A DNA stretch of 64,000 bases from NCBI GenBank assembly GCA_040235505.1, contig JBECKW010000136.1, positions 1-64,000 on the forward strand, read 5' to 3'. Shown piece after piece: positions 18,735 to 26,031 of the stretch (position 1 is the first letter of the stretch; each line of letters begins with the position of its first letter). The stretch comes from JBECKW01 sp040235505 (GTDB lineage: Bacteria; Desulfobacterota; Desulfobacteria; Desulfobacterales; JAFDDL01). Below the pieces are notes generated by a model, which had not been told where the DNA came from, did not search any database, and saw only the letters and a program-made list of their open reading frames with translations. Both the position numbers and the translations under genes were made by a program.

Positions 18735-18761
18735 GGTCTTGGCGCAGCCGAGATCTTTTTT
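18735..18761 (+). terminator. Rho-independent terminator of tRNA-Leu
   Basis: 9-bp stem with two wobble pairs (GGTCTTGGC / GCCGAGATC), GCA loop and a run of six T, starting 11 nt after the tRNA. Confidence 0.7.
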
Positions 18762-18795
18762 ATCTCATAATTTCAAACCGTTTCCTATTAAAATA

Positions 18796-18824
18796 TTGAC
18801 TTGCCGTCAAATTTTGAATAAACT
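18796..18824 (+). promoter_or_regulatory. Promoter for the PilZ gene
   Basis: TTGACT, 17-nt spacer, TAAACT, about 50 nt before the ATG at 18878 and downstream of the tRNA terminator. Confidence 0.5.
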
Positions 18825-18877
18825 TATGCAAGTTCACGTTTGTTAATTTGCCGTATGCTATCGATAGGATCAACATC

Positions 18878-19294
18878 ATGCAACTGACAAAAAAAGACAA
18901 CTGTGTTACTGAACGAAGAAAACACCAGCGCTTCGATGCAAAAGACGTTGCCTTTGCCATCCTCCGGGCCGATCAGGAAGAAGAACTCGGGCAGATCGTC
19001 AATATCAGTTTGGGCGGACTGGTTTTTCAATATTTTATCGGAAACAGGGAATTCCAGAAAGCAAACAGGCTCGATGTACTTCTGGCTGACAGCGGGCTTC
19101 ATGTGGAAAACATCGAATTTCACGTGGTGGACGACTATGAACTCGTCAATGAATTGCCCTTCAGTTCCATTACAAAACGTGAACAGCGGGTGCTGTTCAG
19201 CGGACTGACGGATGCCCAGAAAGAGGGGATTGAAAGTTTTATCCGGAGGCATACCTTTATTGAAGGAGAGGGGGTCGCCGGAAGCGTCGGATAA
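18878..19294 (+). CDS. PilZ domain protein (c-di-GMP receptor)
   Basis: 138 residues from the ATG at 18878 (AGGAT upstream); a TTG at 18848 would extend it by ten residues. The c-di-GMP binding signature is present: RRKHQRF (RxxxR-type) and NISLGGL ([D/N]xSxxG) about 40 residues later. It is a single-domain protein with no output module visible, so it probably acts by protein-protein contact. It is monocistronic between two terminators. The REC-HD-GYP and EAL-HDOD genes elsewhere in the window are possible partners in the same signalling network. Confidence 0.85.
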   Translation: MQLTKKDNCVTERRKHQRFDAKDVAFAILRADQEEELGQIVNISLGGLVFQYFIGNREFQKANRLDVLLADSGLHVENIEFHVVDDYELVNELPFSSITKREQRVLFSGLTDAQKEGIESFIRRHTFIEGEGVAGSVG

Positions 19295-19316
19295 TTTCCA
19301 TGGGATCATTTCTTGG

Positions 19317-19348
19317 CCGGTGGGGGGGCTTCCTGCCGGTTTTTTTTT
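19317..19348 (+). terminator. Terminator after the PilZ gene
   Basis: CCGG/CCGG stem extended inward by G-T and G-C pairs, followed by nine T (19340-19348). The stem uses several wobble pairs, so strength is uncertain. Confidence 0.5.
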
Positions 19349-19430
19349 ACAAAATCCGAGCCGGTGTTGCATAGATACGTTGGTGTCTGATAAAGTCGTC
19401 GGGAAATGATAACCGGACAGGAATCATAGA

Positions 19431-20192
19431 ATGGGGTTTATTGGAAAAATCATAGGCGGTACCATCGGTTTCGCGATGGCGGGGCCCCTGGGGGCGCTGG
19501 CCGGAGCGGTGTTCGGACATTCTTTTGACAGGGCCGAAGATGCGCAATATCCATATGAAGCGGGCTATTCTCAGGCAGGCCAGGCCAGGGCCCAATTGAC
19601 CTTTTTCGTGGCCACTTTTTCCATGCTTGCAAAGCTTGCCAGGAGTGACGGCCGTATCACCCCACAGGAGGTCGATTCCATTGAACGCTTTATGGCAGCG
19701 GACCTCGGGCTTGATCCGGAAAGCAGACGGGCGGCAAGGGGGATATTCAACAAGGCCGTGGACTCGCACGAAACATTTCAGGATTATGCCGCCCAGTTTT
19801 ACAGTCAGTTTCAAACTGAACCACATCTTCTTGAAATGATGATCGATATCATGCTCAAGGTTTCCGTGGCGGATGGAAGCCTTTCGGATAGCGAAGAATC
19901 GCTTATCGCCGCGGCGGTGAATATGTTCCACCTGAGCGACGAAACCTACGCAAAGCTCCGGTCACGGTATCAAGGTACAACACTTGATAAATACTACTCG
20001 GTGTTGGGCGCGCAGGCCGAGGATAGTGATGATAAAATAAAACAGCAATACCGGAAGCTCGTTTCGGAATATCATCCGGACAAAATTGCCTCAAAGGGGC
20101 TGCCGGAGCCCTTTATTCAGTTTGCAAACGACAAGTTTCGAGAAATACAGGACGCTTATGAAAAAATCAAAGCCCATCGGGGGATGAAGTAA
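19431..20192 (+). CDS. djlA: DjlA-like membrane co-chaperone (TerB + J domain)
   Basis: 253 residues. The N-terminus is a Gly-rich, Ala-rich membrane segment (IIGGTIGFAMAGPLGALAGA), as in DjlA. The middle is a TerB-like helical domain (FSMLAKLARSDGRITPQE; later KVSVADGSLSDSEE). The last ~65 residues are a J domain with an intact HPD (YRKLVSEYHPDK). DjlA presents its J domain to DnaK at the inner membrane. Its end overlaps the convergent mtaB stop region by 26 nt. Confidence 0.88.
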   Translation: MGFIGKIIGGTIGFAMAGPLGALAGAVFGHSFDRAEDAQYPYEAGYSQAGQARAQLTFFVATFSMLAKLARSDGRITPQEVDSIERFMAADLGLDPESRRAARGIFNKAVDSHETFQDYAAQFYSQFQTEPHLLEMMIDIMLKVSVADGSLSDSEESLIAAAVNMFHLSDETYAKLRSRYQGTTLDKYYSVLGAQAEDSDDKIKQQYRKLVSEYHPDKIASKGLPEPFIQFANDKFREIQDAYEKIKAHRGMK

Positions 20193-21516
20193 GGACGGCC
20201 AGCACCCCTTTATTTCCGAACGATTTCTCGACGTTTGCCTTTACAAACACATTTCCGCCCTGCAGACGACTTTTCAGATATACCGGAACGTAATTGGATG
20301 TCCGGCCTCTGAAAAGCCCGGATGCATTGTCGCACTGCCCTTCCACCAGCACTTCCACCGTCTGGCCCACCAGGATTTCATGGAACGCCTTCCGCTTGTT
20401 TTCGCCGATTTTGCGCATTTGCGCGGCCCTCGATTTGAGAACCGGTATCGGGACCTTGTCCGGCATACCGTACGCGGGGGTCGATTTCCTCGGCGAAAAC
20501 GGAAACACATGCAGGTAGGAAAGGGGAAGGGAATCGATGAGATCAATCGTATTTTCGAAGGCCTCATCGGTTTCTCCCGGAAATCCAACCAATACGTCCA
20601 CTCCGATGGCGGCATCCGGAATTTTTTCATGAATGCGACCGATTAGATCCATAAAAAAGGATCGGCTGTAGTGTCGTCCCATCTTTCGTAACATACCGTC
20701 GTCTCCACTCTGGAGGGGGATATGAAAATGACGGCAGAAAGAATCTGAACCCGCTACAAGATCAATGATCTCCCCTGAAAGCTCACCGGGTTCGATGGAA
20801 CTCAGACGGATGCGGGGAACGATATCAAGCGCCTCGATCCGTTCCAGCAGGACATGCAAGGAGGAGGGAGGAGAAAAATCGAGGCCCCAGCATCCGAGAT
20901 GAATACCCGACAGGACGACTTCGAGGTATCCCGCACGTCTGAGACCTCTAAGGTTGGAGATTACCTGGGATTCCGGCATGCTTCGGCTTTTTCCCCGTGC
21001 TTTCGGGACAATGCAGTAAGTGCAGTGTGCGTTGCAGCCGTCCTGTATTTTTAAAAACGCCCGGGTTCTTCTGCCTCTGGTCTCTTCCGGAGAAAATGAA
21101 ATGGCATCCGGCCAGGGCCCCGTGCCGGAAGCGGCGGCTTCGGGAACCTGCGGCAAAATGGAAGCGGCAACGGTTTGCTTATTCTCTTGCGGCAGAATGA
21201 TACTGACACCTTTTATCTTTTTTATTTCCTCGGGCTGGGTCTGGGCGTAGCAGCCGGTAACGATGATCCGCGCGTCGGGGTATGCACGGATTGCCTGGCG
21301 AATCGCCTGACGTGACTGCATGGACGCTTTTTCGGTCACCGTACATGTATTGACGATACAAACGGACACCCGATCCTCGCCACAACCGGCCCCGTTTTCC
21401 CCGGAATCCGCCGTCGCTTCCAGGAAGCCCTCCCGGCGAAGTGAGGCCGCCATGGACTCGGATTCCGATTGATTGACCTTGCAGCCCAGGGTTTTGATAA
21501 TAAACCGATTCATCAT
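20167..21516 (-). CDS. mtaB: tRNA t6A37 methylthiotransferase MtaB
   Basis: 449 residues. It has an N-terminal UPF0004 domain (KTLGCKVNQSES, NTCTVTEKAS, VTGCYAQTQP) with three Cys for one [4Fe-4S] cluster. A radical-SAM core follows with C-x3-C-x2-C in QDGCNAHCTYCIVPKARG, and a C-terminal TRAM domain. It converts t6A37 to ms2t6A37 in ANN-decoding tRNAs. NTCTVT and the overall layout favour MtaB over MiaB or RimO. It overlaps mnmA by 4 nt and is the third gene of a tRNA-sulfuration operon. Confidence 0.92.
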   Translation of the reverse strand: MMNRFIIKTLGCKVNQSESESMAASLRREGFLEATADSGENGAGCGEDRVSVCIVNTCTVTEKASMQSRQAIRQAIRAYPDARIIVTGCYAQTQPEEIKKIKGVSIILPQENKQTVAASILPQVPEAAASGTGPWPDAISFSPEETRGRRTRAFLKIQDGCNAHCTYCIVPKARGKSRSMPESQVISNLRGLRRAGYLEVVLSGIHLGCWGLDFSPPSSLHVLLERIEALDIVPRIRLSSIEPGELSGEIIDLVAGSDSFCRHFHIPLQSGDDGMLRKMGRHYSRSFFMDLIGRIHEKIPDAAIGVDVLVGFPGETDEAFENTIDLIDSLPLSYLHVFPFSPRKSTPAYGMPDKVPIPVLKSRAAQMRKIGENKRKAFHEILVGQTVEVLVEGQCDNASGLFRGRTSNYVPVYLKSRLQGGNVFVKANVEKSFGNKGVLAVLTSSPDGL

Positions 21517-22550
21517 GTAATAATTCCAGCTCCCAACACTTCATCCCCATTGTAAAATACCGCCCCTTGTCCCGGCGTGGGGCAATGCTGGGGCACTGAA
21601 AAGCGAACGAGGATCTTTCCGCCCTTATCTATTAAGCCGGATGAGACCGCCCGATGCCGATATCGCAATCGAACGTCCGCCGTCATCGGAAGTTCGGGCT
21701 CGGTTCGAATCCAATGCACGTGGTCCACGAGACAGCTTTCCGCCACGAGATCCTGTTTTCGGCCAACCACCAGGGTGTTGGTGGCAGGAATCAGCCTCAC
21801 GGCATAATAGGGGGCGCTTGAAGGGCAGCCGATCCCACGGCGCTGGCCAATGGTAAAACGGTAAAGGCCGGTATGTTTTCCGATGATGTCACCCTCCACC
21901 GTCATCACCGGGCCCGGTTTGGAATTAAGGCCGCCATAAGTCTGCAAAAACTCCGAATAAGTCTTTTCATGAATGAAGCACACATCCTGGCTCTCGCCTC
22001 CGGAGACGGGTGCAAATCCCTTTCGGATCGCCAATGCTTTTACTTCGTTCTTTGTCATCTCGCCAAGCGGGAACAATGTTCTGGAAAGTTGATCCTGAGA
22101 CAAGAAGGAAAGAAAATAGGACTGGTCCTTGTGCCGGTCAATCCCCTTGAGAAGCCTGAAACGGCCGTCATCTCCCCGGGCTACCCGGGCATAATGACCC
22201 GTGGCCAGAAAATTCGCCCCCAGCTTTTGGGCCTCATGAAACAGCGCGTCGAATTTGATCACCGGATTACAGACGAGACATGGATTTGGCGTCAATCCGT
22301 CCCGATAGGTTTGGATAAAGTAATTCACAACCCGGTTTCGGAAGACGGTGCTCAGATCCAACAGGTGCACCGGAAGATCGAGTTGAGATGACAATACCGA
22401 CACGCAGGCGGCCGGGGAGAGACTTCCGGCGGATTCAAACCCGGTGATGAAGTGGACTCCAAGAACGCGATAGCCTTTTTCTTTCAGGATATAAGCGGAC
22501 ATTAGCGAGTCGATGCCGCCACTTAAGGCGATGGCAACGACCGGTGTCAT
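21513..22550 (-). CDS. mnmA: tRNA U34 2-thiouridylase MnmA, [4Fe-4S]-type cysteine set
   Basis: 345 residues. It starts with the ATP-pyrophosphatase PP-loop (ALSGGIDSLMSA). Other motifs are TPNPCLVCNPVIKF, ATGHYARV, KDQSYFLSFL and GGESQDVCFI. Cysteines C91, C94 and C191 are present. In E. coli MnmA the matching residues are, from memory, Asp99, Cys102 and Cys199, so here the Asp position is Cys, giving a complete three-Cys set. It makes s2U34 in Lys, Glu and Gln tRNAs. It is coupled by 4-nt overlaps to both the NIL-ferredoxin and mtaB. Confidence 0.92.
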   Translation of the reverse strand: MTPVVAIALSGGIDSLMSAYILKEKGYRVLGVHFITGFESAGSLSPAACVSVLSSQLDLPVHLLDLSTVFRNRVVNYFIQTYRDGLTPNPCLVCNPVIKFDALFHEAQKLGANFLATGHYARVARGDDGRFRLLKGIDRHKDQSYFLSFLSQDQLSRTLFPLGEMTKNEVKALAIRKGFAPVSGGESQDVCFIHEKTYSEFLQTYGGLNSKPGPVMTVEGDIIGKHTGLYRFTIGQRRGIGCPSSAPYYAVRLIPATNTLVVGRKQDLVAESCLVDHVHWIRTEPELPMTADVRLRYRHRAVSSGLIDKGGKILVRFSVPQHCPTPGQGAVFYNGDEVLGAGIIT

Positions 22551-22978
22551 TCAAAAAATGCCTGGTCCGACGGTCTTGATTCCATGGCCCTGGGAGGGCA
22601 CGCGGATACACACAGTTCACATACGCTGCACTTGCTCTCGTCAAACACGACCAGCATTTCCGGACGCTGGATGGAGAGGGCACCGGTGGGACAGACGGCC
22701 GTACAGGCGCCGCAGTGGGTACATTTTCGTTTAATGCGCTTAATATCTTTTCCCGCCTTATTGATTTCGATACCCTGTTCTTTGAGAAACCTCACCCCCT
22801 CCTGAAATGCCTTTCGATCCCCGAAAAGCTCAAGGACCATGATACCTTCTTTTCTCGGAAGGATTTCCGCCTTGAGGATATTAAATGTCAGATCGAAATT
22901 TTTTGCCAATTGGCATACCAGCGGCTTCTGAACTTCGGTCATTGGAAAATGCAGAATCAGTATCTTTGAATGCAACAT
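22547..22978 (-). CDS. NIL-domain / 2x[4Fe-4S] ferredoxin protein
   Basis: 143 residues. Residues ~1-75 form a NIL domain, as found at the C-terminus of methionine ABC transporter ATPases (LILHFPMTEVQKPLVCQLAK). Residues 86-127 carry two complete CxxCxxCxxxC[P] ferredoxin motifs (C86/89/92/96 and C117/120/123/127). A strong GGAGG precedes the ATG, and a promoter lies just upstream. In methanogens related NIL-ferredoxins act in sulfur transfer to homocysteine. Here the 4-nt overlap with mnmA suggests it feeds sulfur or electrons to tRNA thiolation; this is inference. Confidence 0.9.
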   Translation of the reverse strand: MLHSKILILHFPMTEVQKPLVCQLAKNFDLTFNILKAEILPRKEGIMVLELFGDRKAFQEGVRFLKEQGIEINKAGKDIKRIKRKCTHCGACTAVCPTGALSIQRPEMLVVFDESKCSVCELCVSACPPRAMESRPSDQAFFE

Positions 22979-23020
22979 CGGTCCTCCGGAAAACGCTTTA
23001 TTTTTAACTTCAGGAATAGT

Positions 23021-23049
23021 AGATTAAAGATAATTCACTGGGTTGTCAA
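23021..23049 (-). promoter_or_regulatory. Promoter for the NIL-ferredoxin/mnmA/mtaB operon
   Basis: On the minus strand TTGACA (23049-23044), 17-nt spacer, TAATCT (23026-23021), about 43 nt upstream of the ATG at 22978. The -35 is perfect and the -10 only partial. Confidence 0.5.
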
Positions 23050-23091
23050 CATGAGAACCTCCAGAACCGTTGATTGGACGCGAGTCGTGCC

Positions 23092-25266
23092 ATGAACAAA
23101 TTCGCCTTCCGTACGACAGGGTTGCTGGTTAAGGCCCTGTATAATCTCTCCAAGGCAAGATTCCATCTGCATGATCCGGAAAACATACCCGACGGCCCGA
23201 TCATCTTTGTCGTTAATCATTTTACACGCCTGGAAACCTTTCTGTTCCCCTACGTCGTCTATACCCTCACCAAAAAGCCGGTATGGTCTTTGGCATCCGC
23301 GGAACTTTTTCGCGGCGCGTTCGGAGAATATCTTGAAAAAGTCGGGGCGTTGTCCAACAAAGCACCGAACCGGGATCAACTGATCGTCAAAACATTGCTG
23401 ACCGATGAGGCCAACTGGATCATCTTTCCGGAAGGTCGAATGGTCAAAAATAAAAAAATCATTGAAAAGGGGAAGTTCATTATCTCCTATGCCGGCGGCA
23501 AACACCCCCCCCATACGGGAGCGGCTACCCTGGCGCTTAGAACTGAATTTTATCGAAGGCGTATTCTAGGACTTGCGGCCACCGATCATGCGGAAGCCCT
23601 TCGATTGCTGGAGCTTTTCCAGATAGAAGATAAAAAAGATATTGAAAAACAACCAGTTAAAATTGTCCCTGTCAATATCAGCTATTATCCCCTGCGAGCC
23701 CGAGAGAACATACTCAGCAAAATGGCGGTCAGTCTCATGCGAAATATCCCGGAACGCGTCATTGAAGAAATTATGACGGAAGGGTCCATGCTGCTGTCCG
23801 GGGTTGATATCGACATACATTTCGGTGTGCCCATCGACATTCAGTCCAGCATTGACATGAAACCCATTCGGAAGGATGTCTACAATCAGGCATCTTTCGG
23901 CTTCGATGATCCCATCCCGTCCAAAAAATATCTTCACCGGAAGGCGCTCCGCATCATGAACGCCTATATGTCCGCGATCTATGGGATGACCACCGTAAAT
24001 CACGATCACCTGTTTGCATCCGTTTTGCGAACAATGCCACGGCGCAGGATCGGAGAAATGGATCTGAGGCGTCGTGTCTACCTGCTTGCCAACACAGAGC
24101 TGAAAAAGAAAACGGTATACATGCATAGAAGCCTTGAAGAAAATCAGATTTCGCTGATTACAGACGACCGGTTTCGCAAATTCAGTGATTTTATAGACCT
24201 GGCGGTAGAACGCGGCGTGGTGACGAGAGACGGGCGCTGGCTCTTTAAAAACGTTTCAAGATTATCCTCGGGCATGGATTTTAATCGTATTCGTATCGAC
24301 AATCCTATTGCGGTGATGGCAAATGATGTGGAACCGCTCGCTGACTTGCAGCGACTCATCAAACGTATTTCCATGCTACCGGGATGGTGGGTTCGCCGGC
24401 GTGTGGCGGATCTCCTTCAAAAGCAGGACGCGTCGGAATTTGAACGGGACTACGCTTTATTTTTTCAGCCCGGGGAGTCTAAACCGAAGGCGGTTTGTGC
24501 TCCTTTTCTGCTGAAGAATCGATCCAGGAACGCGGGGGTGCTGTTAATCCATGGATATATGGCGGCGCCGGCGGAAGTCAAAGCGCTGGCCGGTTATCTT
24601 GGACGCAAGGGATTCTGGGTCTATGCGGTCAGGTTGGCGGGGCATGGGACGGTGCCTGAAGATCTGGCCCAAAAAACATATCCGGATTGGATTCGTTCCG
24701 TTGAGGTCGGATACGGAATTGTCAGCAGTCATTGCCGGAATGTGCTGGTGGGTGGATTTTCCGCAGGTGGAGGACTTGCCCTGGAGATCGCATCCCGAAT
24801 TCCGAGTATCGCAGGAGTGTTTGCCGTAGGTCCGCCCGCGCGACTGAGAAATCCATTTGCGAAATTGGTGCCCGGATTGGATGTTCTGAATAAATCGCTT
24901 CAAAAGGTGAAAATGGGCAACCTATTGAAAAAGTTCGTGGAAAACCATGCGGAACACCCGGATATCAACTACCTTCGAAATCCCATATCCGGGGTGCATC
25001 AACTCGAACGGCTCATGGAAATGCTCCATGACCGACTTCCGCTTATTGGAATGCCTGCGCTGGTGATTCAATCCCAGGGGGATCCTGTGGTGGATCCCCT
25101 GGGATCAAAAGAGCTTTTTGAAAAAATCGGATCTGTCGAAAAAGAATACCGAATGGTTGACTCCGAGCGGCATGGTATTCTTCTCGGCCCCGGATCTGAA
25201 GAAGTACACAGGTTCATCGGCGGATTCTGCAGGCATGCCCTGAACCTTTCGACTATTCCGCAGTGA
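23092..25266 (+). CDS. PlsC-like acyltransferase fused to alpha/beta hydrolase
   Basis: About 724 residues from ATG 23092; a TTG at 23074 would add six residues, and neither has a clear Shine-Dalgarno. The N-terminal part resembles 1-acyl-glycerol-3-phosphate acyltransferases: NHFTRLETFLFP in place of NHxSxxD, then a WIIFPEGRMVKN block matching FPEGTRS. The usual H(X4)D is H(X4)E here. The C-terminal ~250 residues are an alpha/beta hydrolase with GVLLIHGYMA, the nucleophile elbow GGFSAGG (Ser563 counting from the TTG), an acid at GDPVVDP and the His at SERHGIL. The substrate is unknown; membrane-lipid remodelling is likely. It overlaps the convergent neighbour by 14 nt. Confidence 0.8.
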   Translation: MNKFAFRTTGLLVKALYNLSKARFHLHDPENIPDGPIIFVVNHFTRLETFLFPYVVYTLTKKPVWSLASAELFRGAFGEYLEKVGALSNKAPNRDQLIVKTLLTDEANWIIFPEGRMVKNKKIIEKGKFIISYAGGKHPPHTGAATLALRTEFYRRRILGLAATDHAEALRLLELFQIEDKKDIEKQPVKIVPVNISYYPLRARENILSKMAVSLMRNIPERVIEEIMTEGSMLLSGVDIDIHFGVPIDIQSSIDMKPIRKDVYNQASFGFDDPIPSKKYLHRKALRIMNAYMSAIYGMTTVNHDHLFASVLRTMPRRRIGEMDLRRRVYLLANTELKKKTVYMHRSLEENQISLITDDRFRKFSDFIDLAVERGVVTRDGRWLFKNVSRLSSGMDFNRIRIDNPIAVMANDVEPLADLQRLIKRISMLPGWWVRRRVADLLQKQDASEFERDYALFFQPGESKPKAVCAPFLLKNRSRNAGVLLIHGYMAAPAEVKALAGYLGRKGFWVYAVRLAGHGTVPEDLAQKTYPDWIRSVEVGYGIVSSHCRNVLVGGFSAGGGLALEIASRIPSIAGVFAVGPPARLRNPFAKLVPGLDVLNKSLQKVKMGNLLKKFVENHAEHPDINYLRNPISGVHQLERLMEMLHDRLPLIGMPALVIQSQGDPVVDPLGSKELFEKIGSVEKEYRMVDSERHGILLGPGSEEVHRFIGGFCRHALNLSTIPQ

Positions 25267-25957
25267 TGAGAAGACTTTGGGGATCGAGAAGCAGTGAGGC
25301 ATCGACCTTTTCATCGGAAGCACCTTTCACTGCCCGCACGTGAATTTTTTCATTTTCTGGCTGAAGCTGAATCACCGCGTCGAAAAATTCCACGGCACCG
25401 GCAAGCCTGACCGGCAGTTCATTCTCATCCGTTTCATCATGGCGATGGGTGAGAACGGTCACCCAAACGGGGAATTCACGGGAGGCGGACAGTTTCTTCA
25501 GTTCTTCAAGAACCTCCAGATCCCCGCCCTCCAGGGGAAGACCGTCAATGATCACGACATCGGGTGAGAAGATATTCTGCGCCGTCAAATCGGTCAGACG
25601 CTCCTTCAGTTTGGGAACACTGAATCCCTCCACCTTAAACGTCATGATGAAACGATGGGGGATGATCGCCTCCCATAATTCATGGGCGGAAGCCGCCTGA
25701 TCCTGATATTGATCGGTGATGTGACGGAAGACCTCCTCATACCAGAGCGTCACCTTGTTGACGGGATCATCGATGCTGATATGAAGAACATTCTGCTCTT
25801 TGAGCAGGCCGTTTAGCGCAAGCTGGACAAGAAATGCCGTTTTCCCGACGCCGGCGCGTGCCAGAACAGCTCCCAACTGCCCGGCTTTCAGATGTTGGCC
25901 CGCTTCCTCTCCCAAAAGACGGAATGGATTTCTGAGCATGATATCTTTAATGAGCAT
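25253..25957 (-). CDS. Small RecA/KaiC-like P-loop ATPase, function unknown
   Basis: 234 residues from ATG 25957, preceded by GAGAGGAG; an upstream ATG at 25999 is less likely. The Walker A motif is ARAGVGKTAF (residues ~33-42), followed by LNGLLKEQNVLHISID, and the Walker B is DVVIID (~133-138). This is the layout of RecA-fold ATPases such as the DnaB/KaiC/RadA group, but it lacks their extra domains. No specific family is recognised. It lies directly downstream of the EF-G gene on the same strand (75 nt gap). Confidence 0.75.
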   Translation of the reverse strand: MLIKDIMLRNPFRLLGEEAGQHLKAGQLGAVLARAGVGKTAFLVQLALNGLLKEQNVLHISIDDPVNKVTLWYEEVFRHITDQYQDQAASAHELWEAIIPHRFIMTFKVEGFSVPKLKERLTDLTAQNIFSPDVVIIDGLPLEGGDLEVLEELKKLSASREFPVWVTVLTHRHDETDENELPVRLAGAVEFFDAVIQLQPENEKIHVRAVKGASDEKVDASLLLDPQSLLITAE

Positions 25958-26031
25958 AATATAACTCCTCTCTTTCAAAAAATTGTCCGTCACATTCAAA
26001 GCAGTGTAACGCTGGACAATGGTAAACGGCT

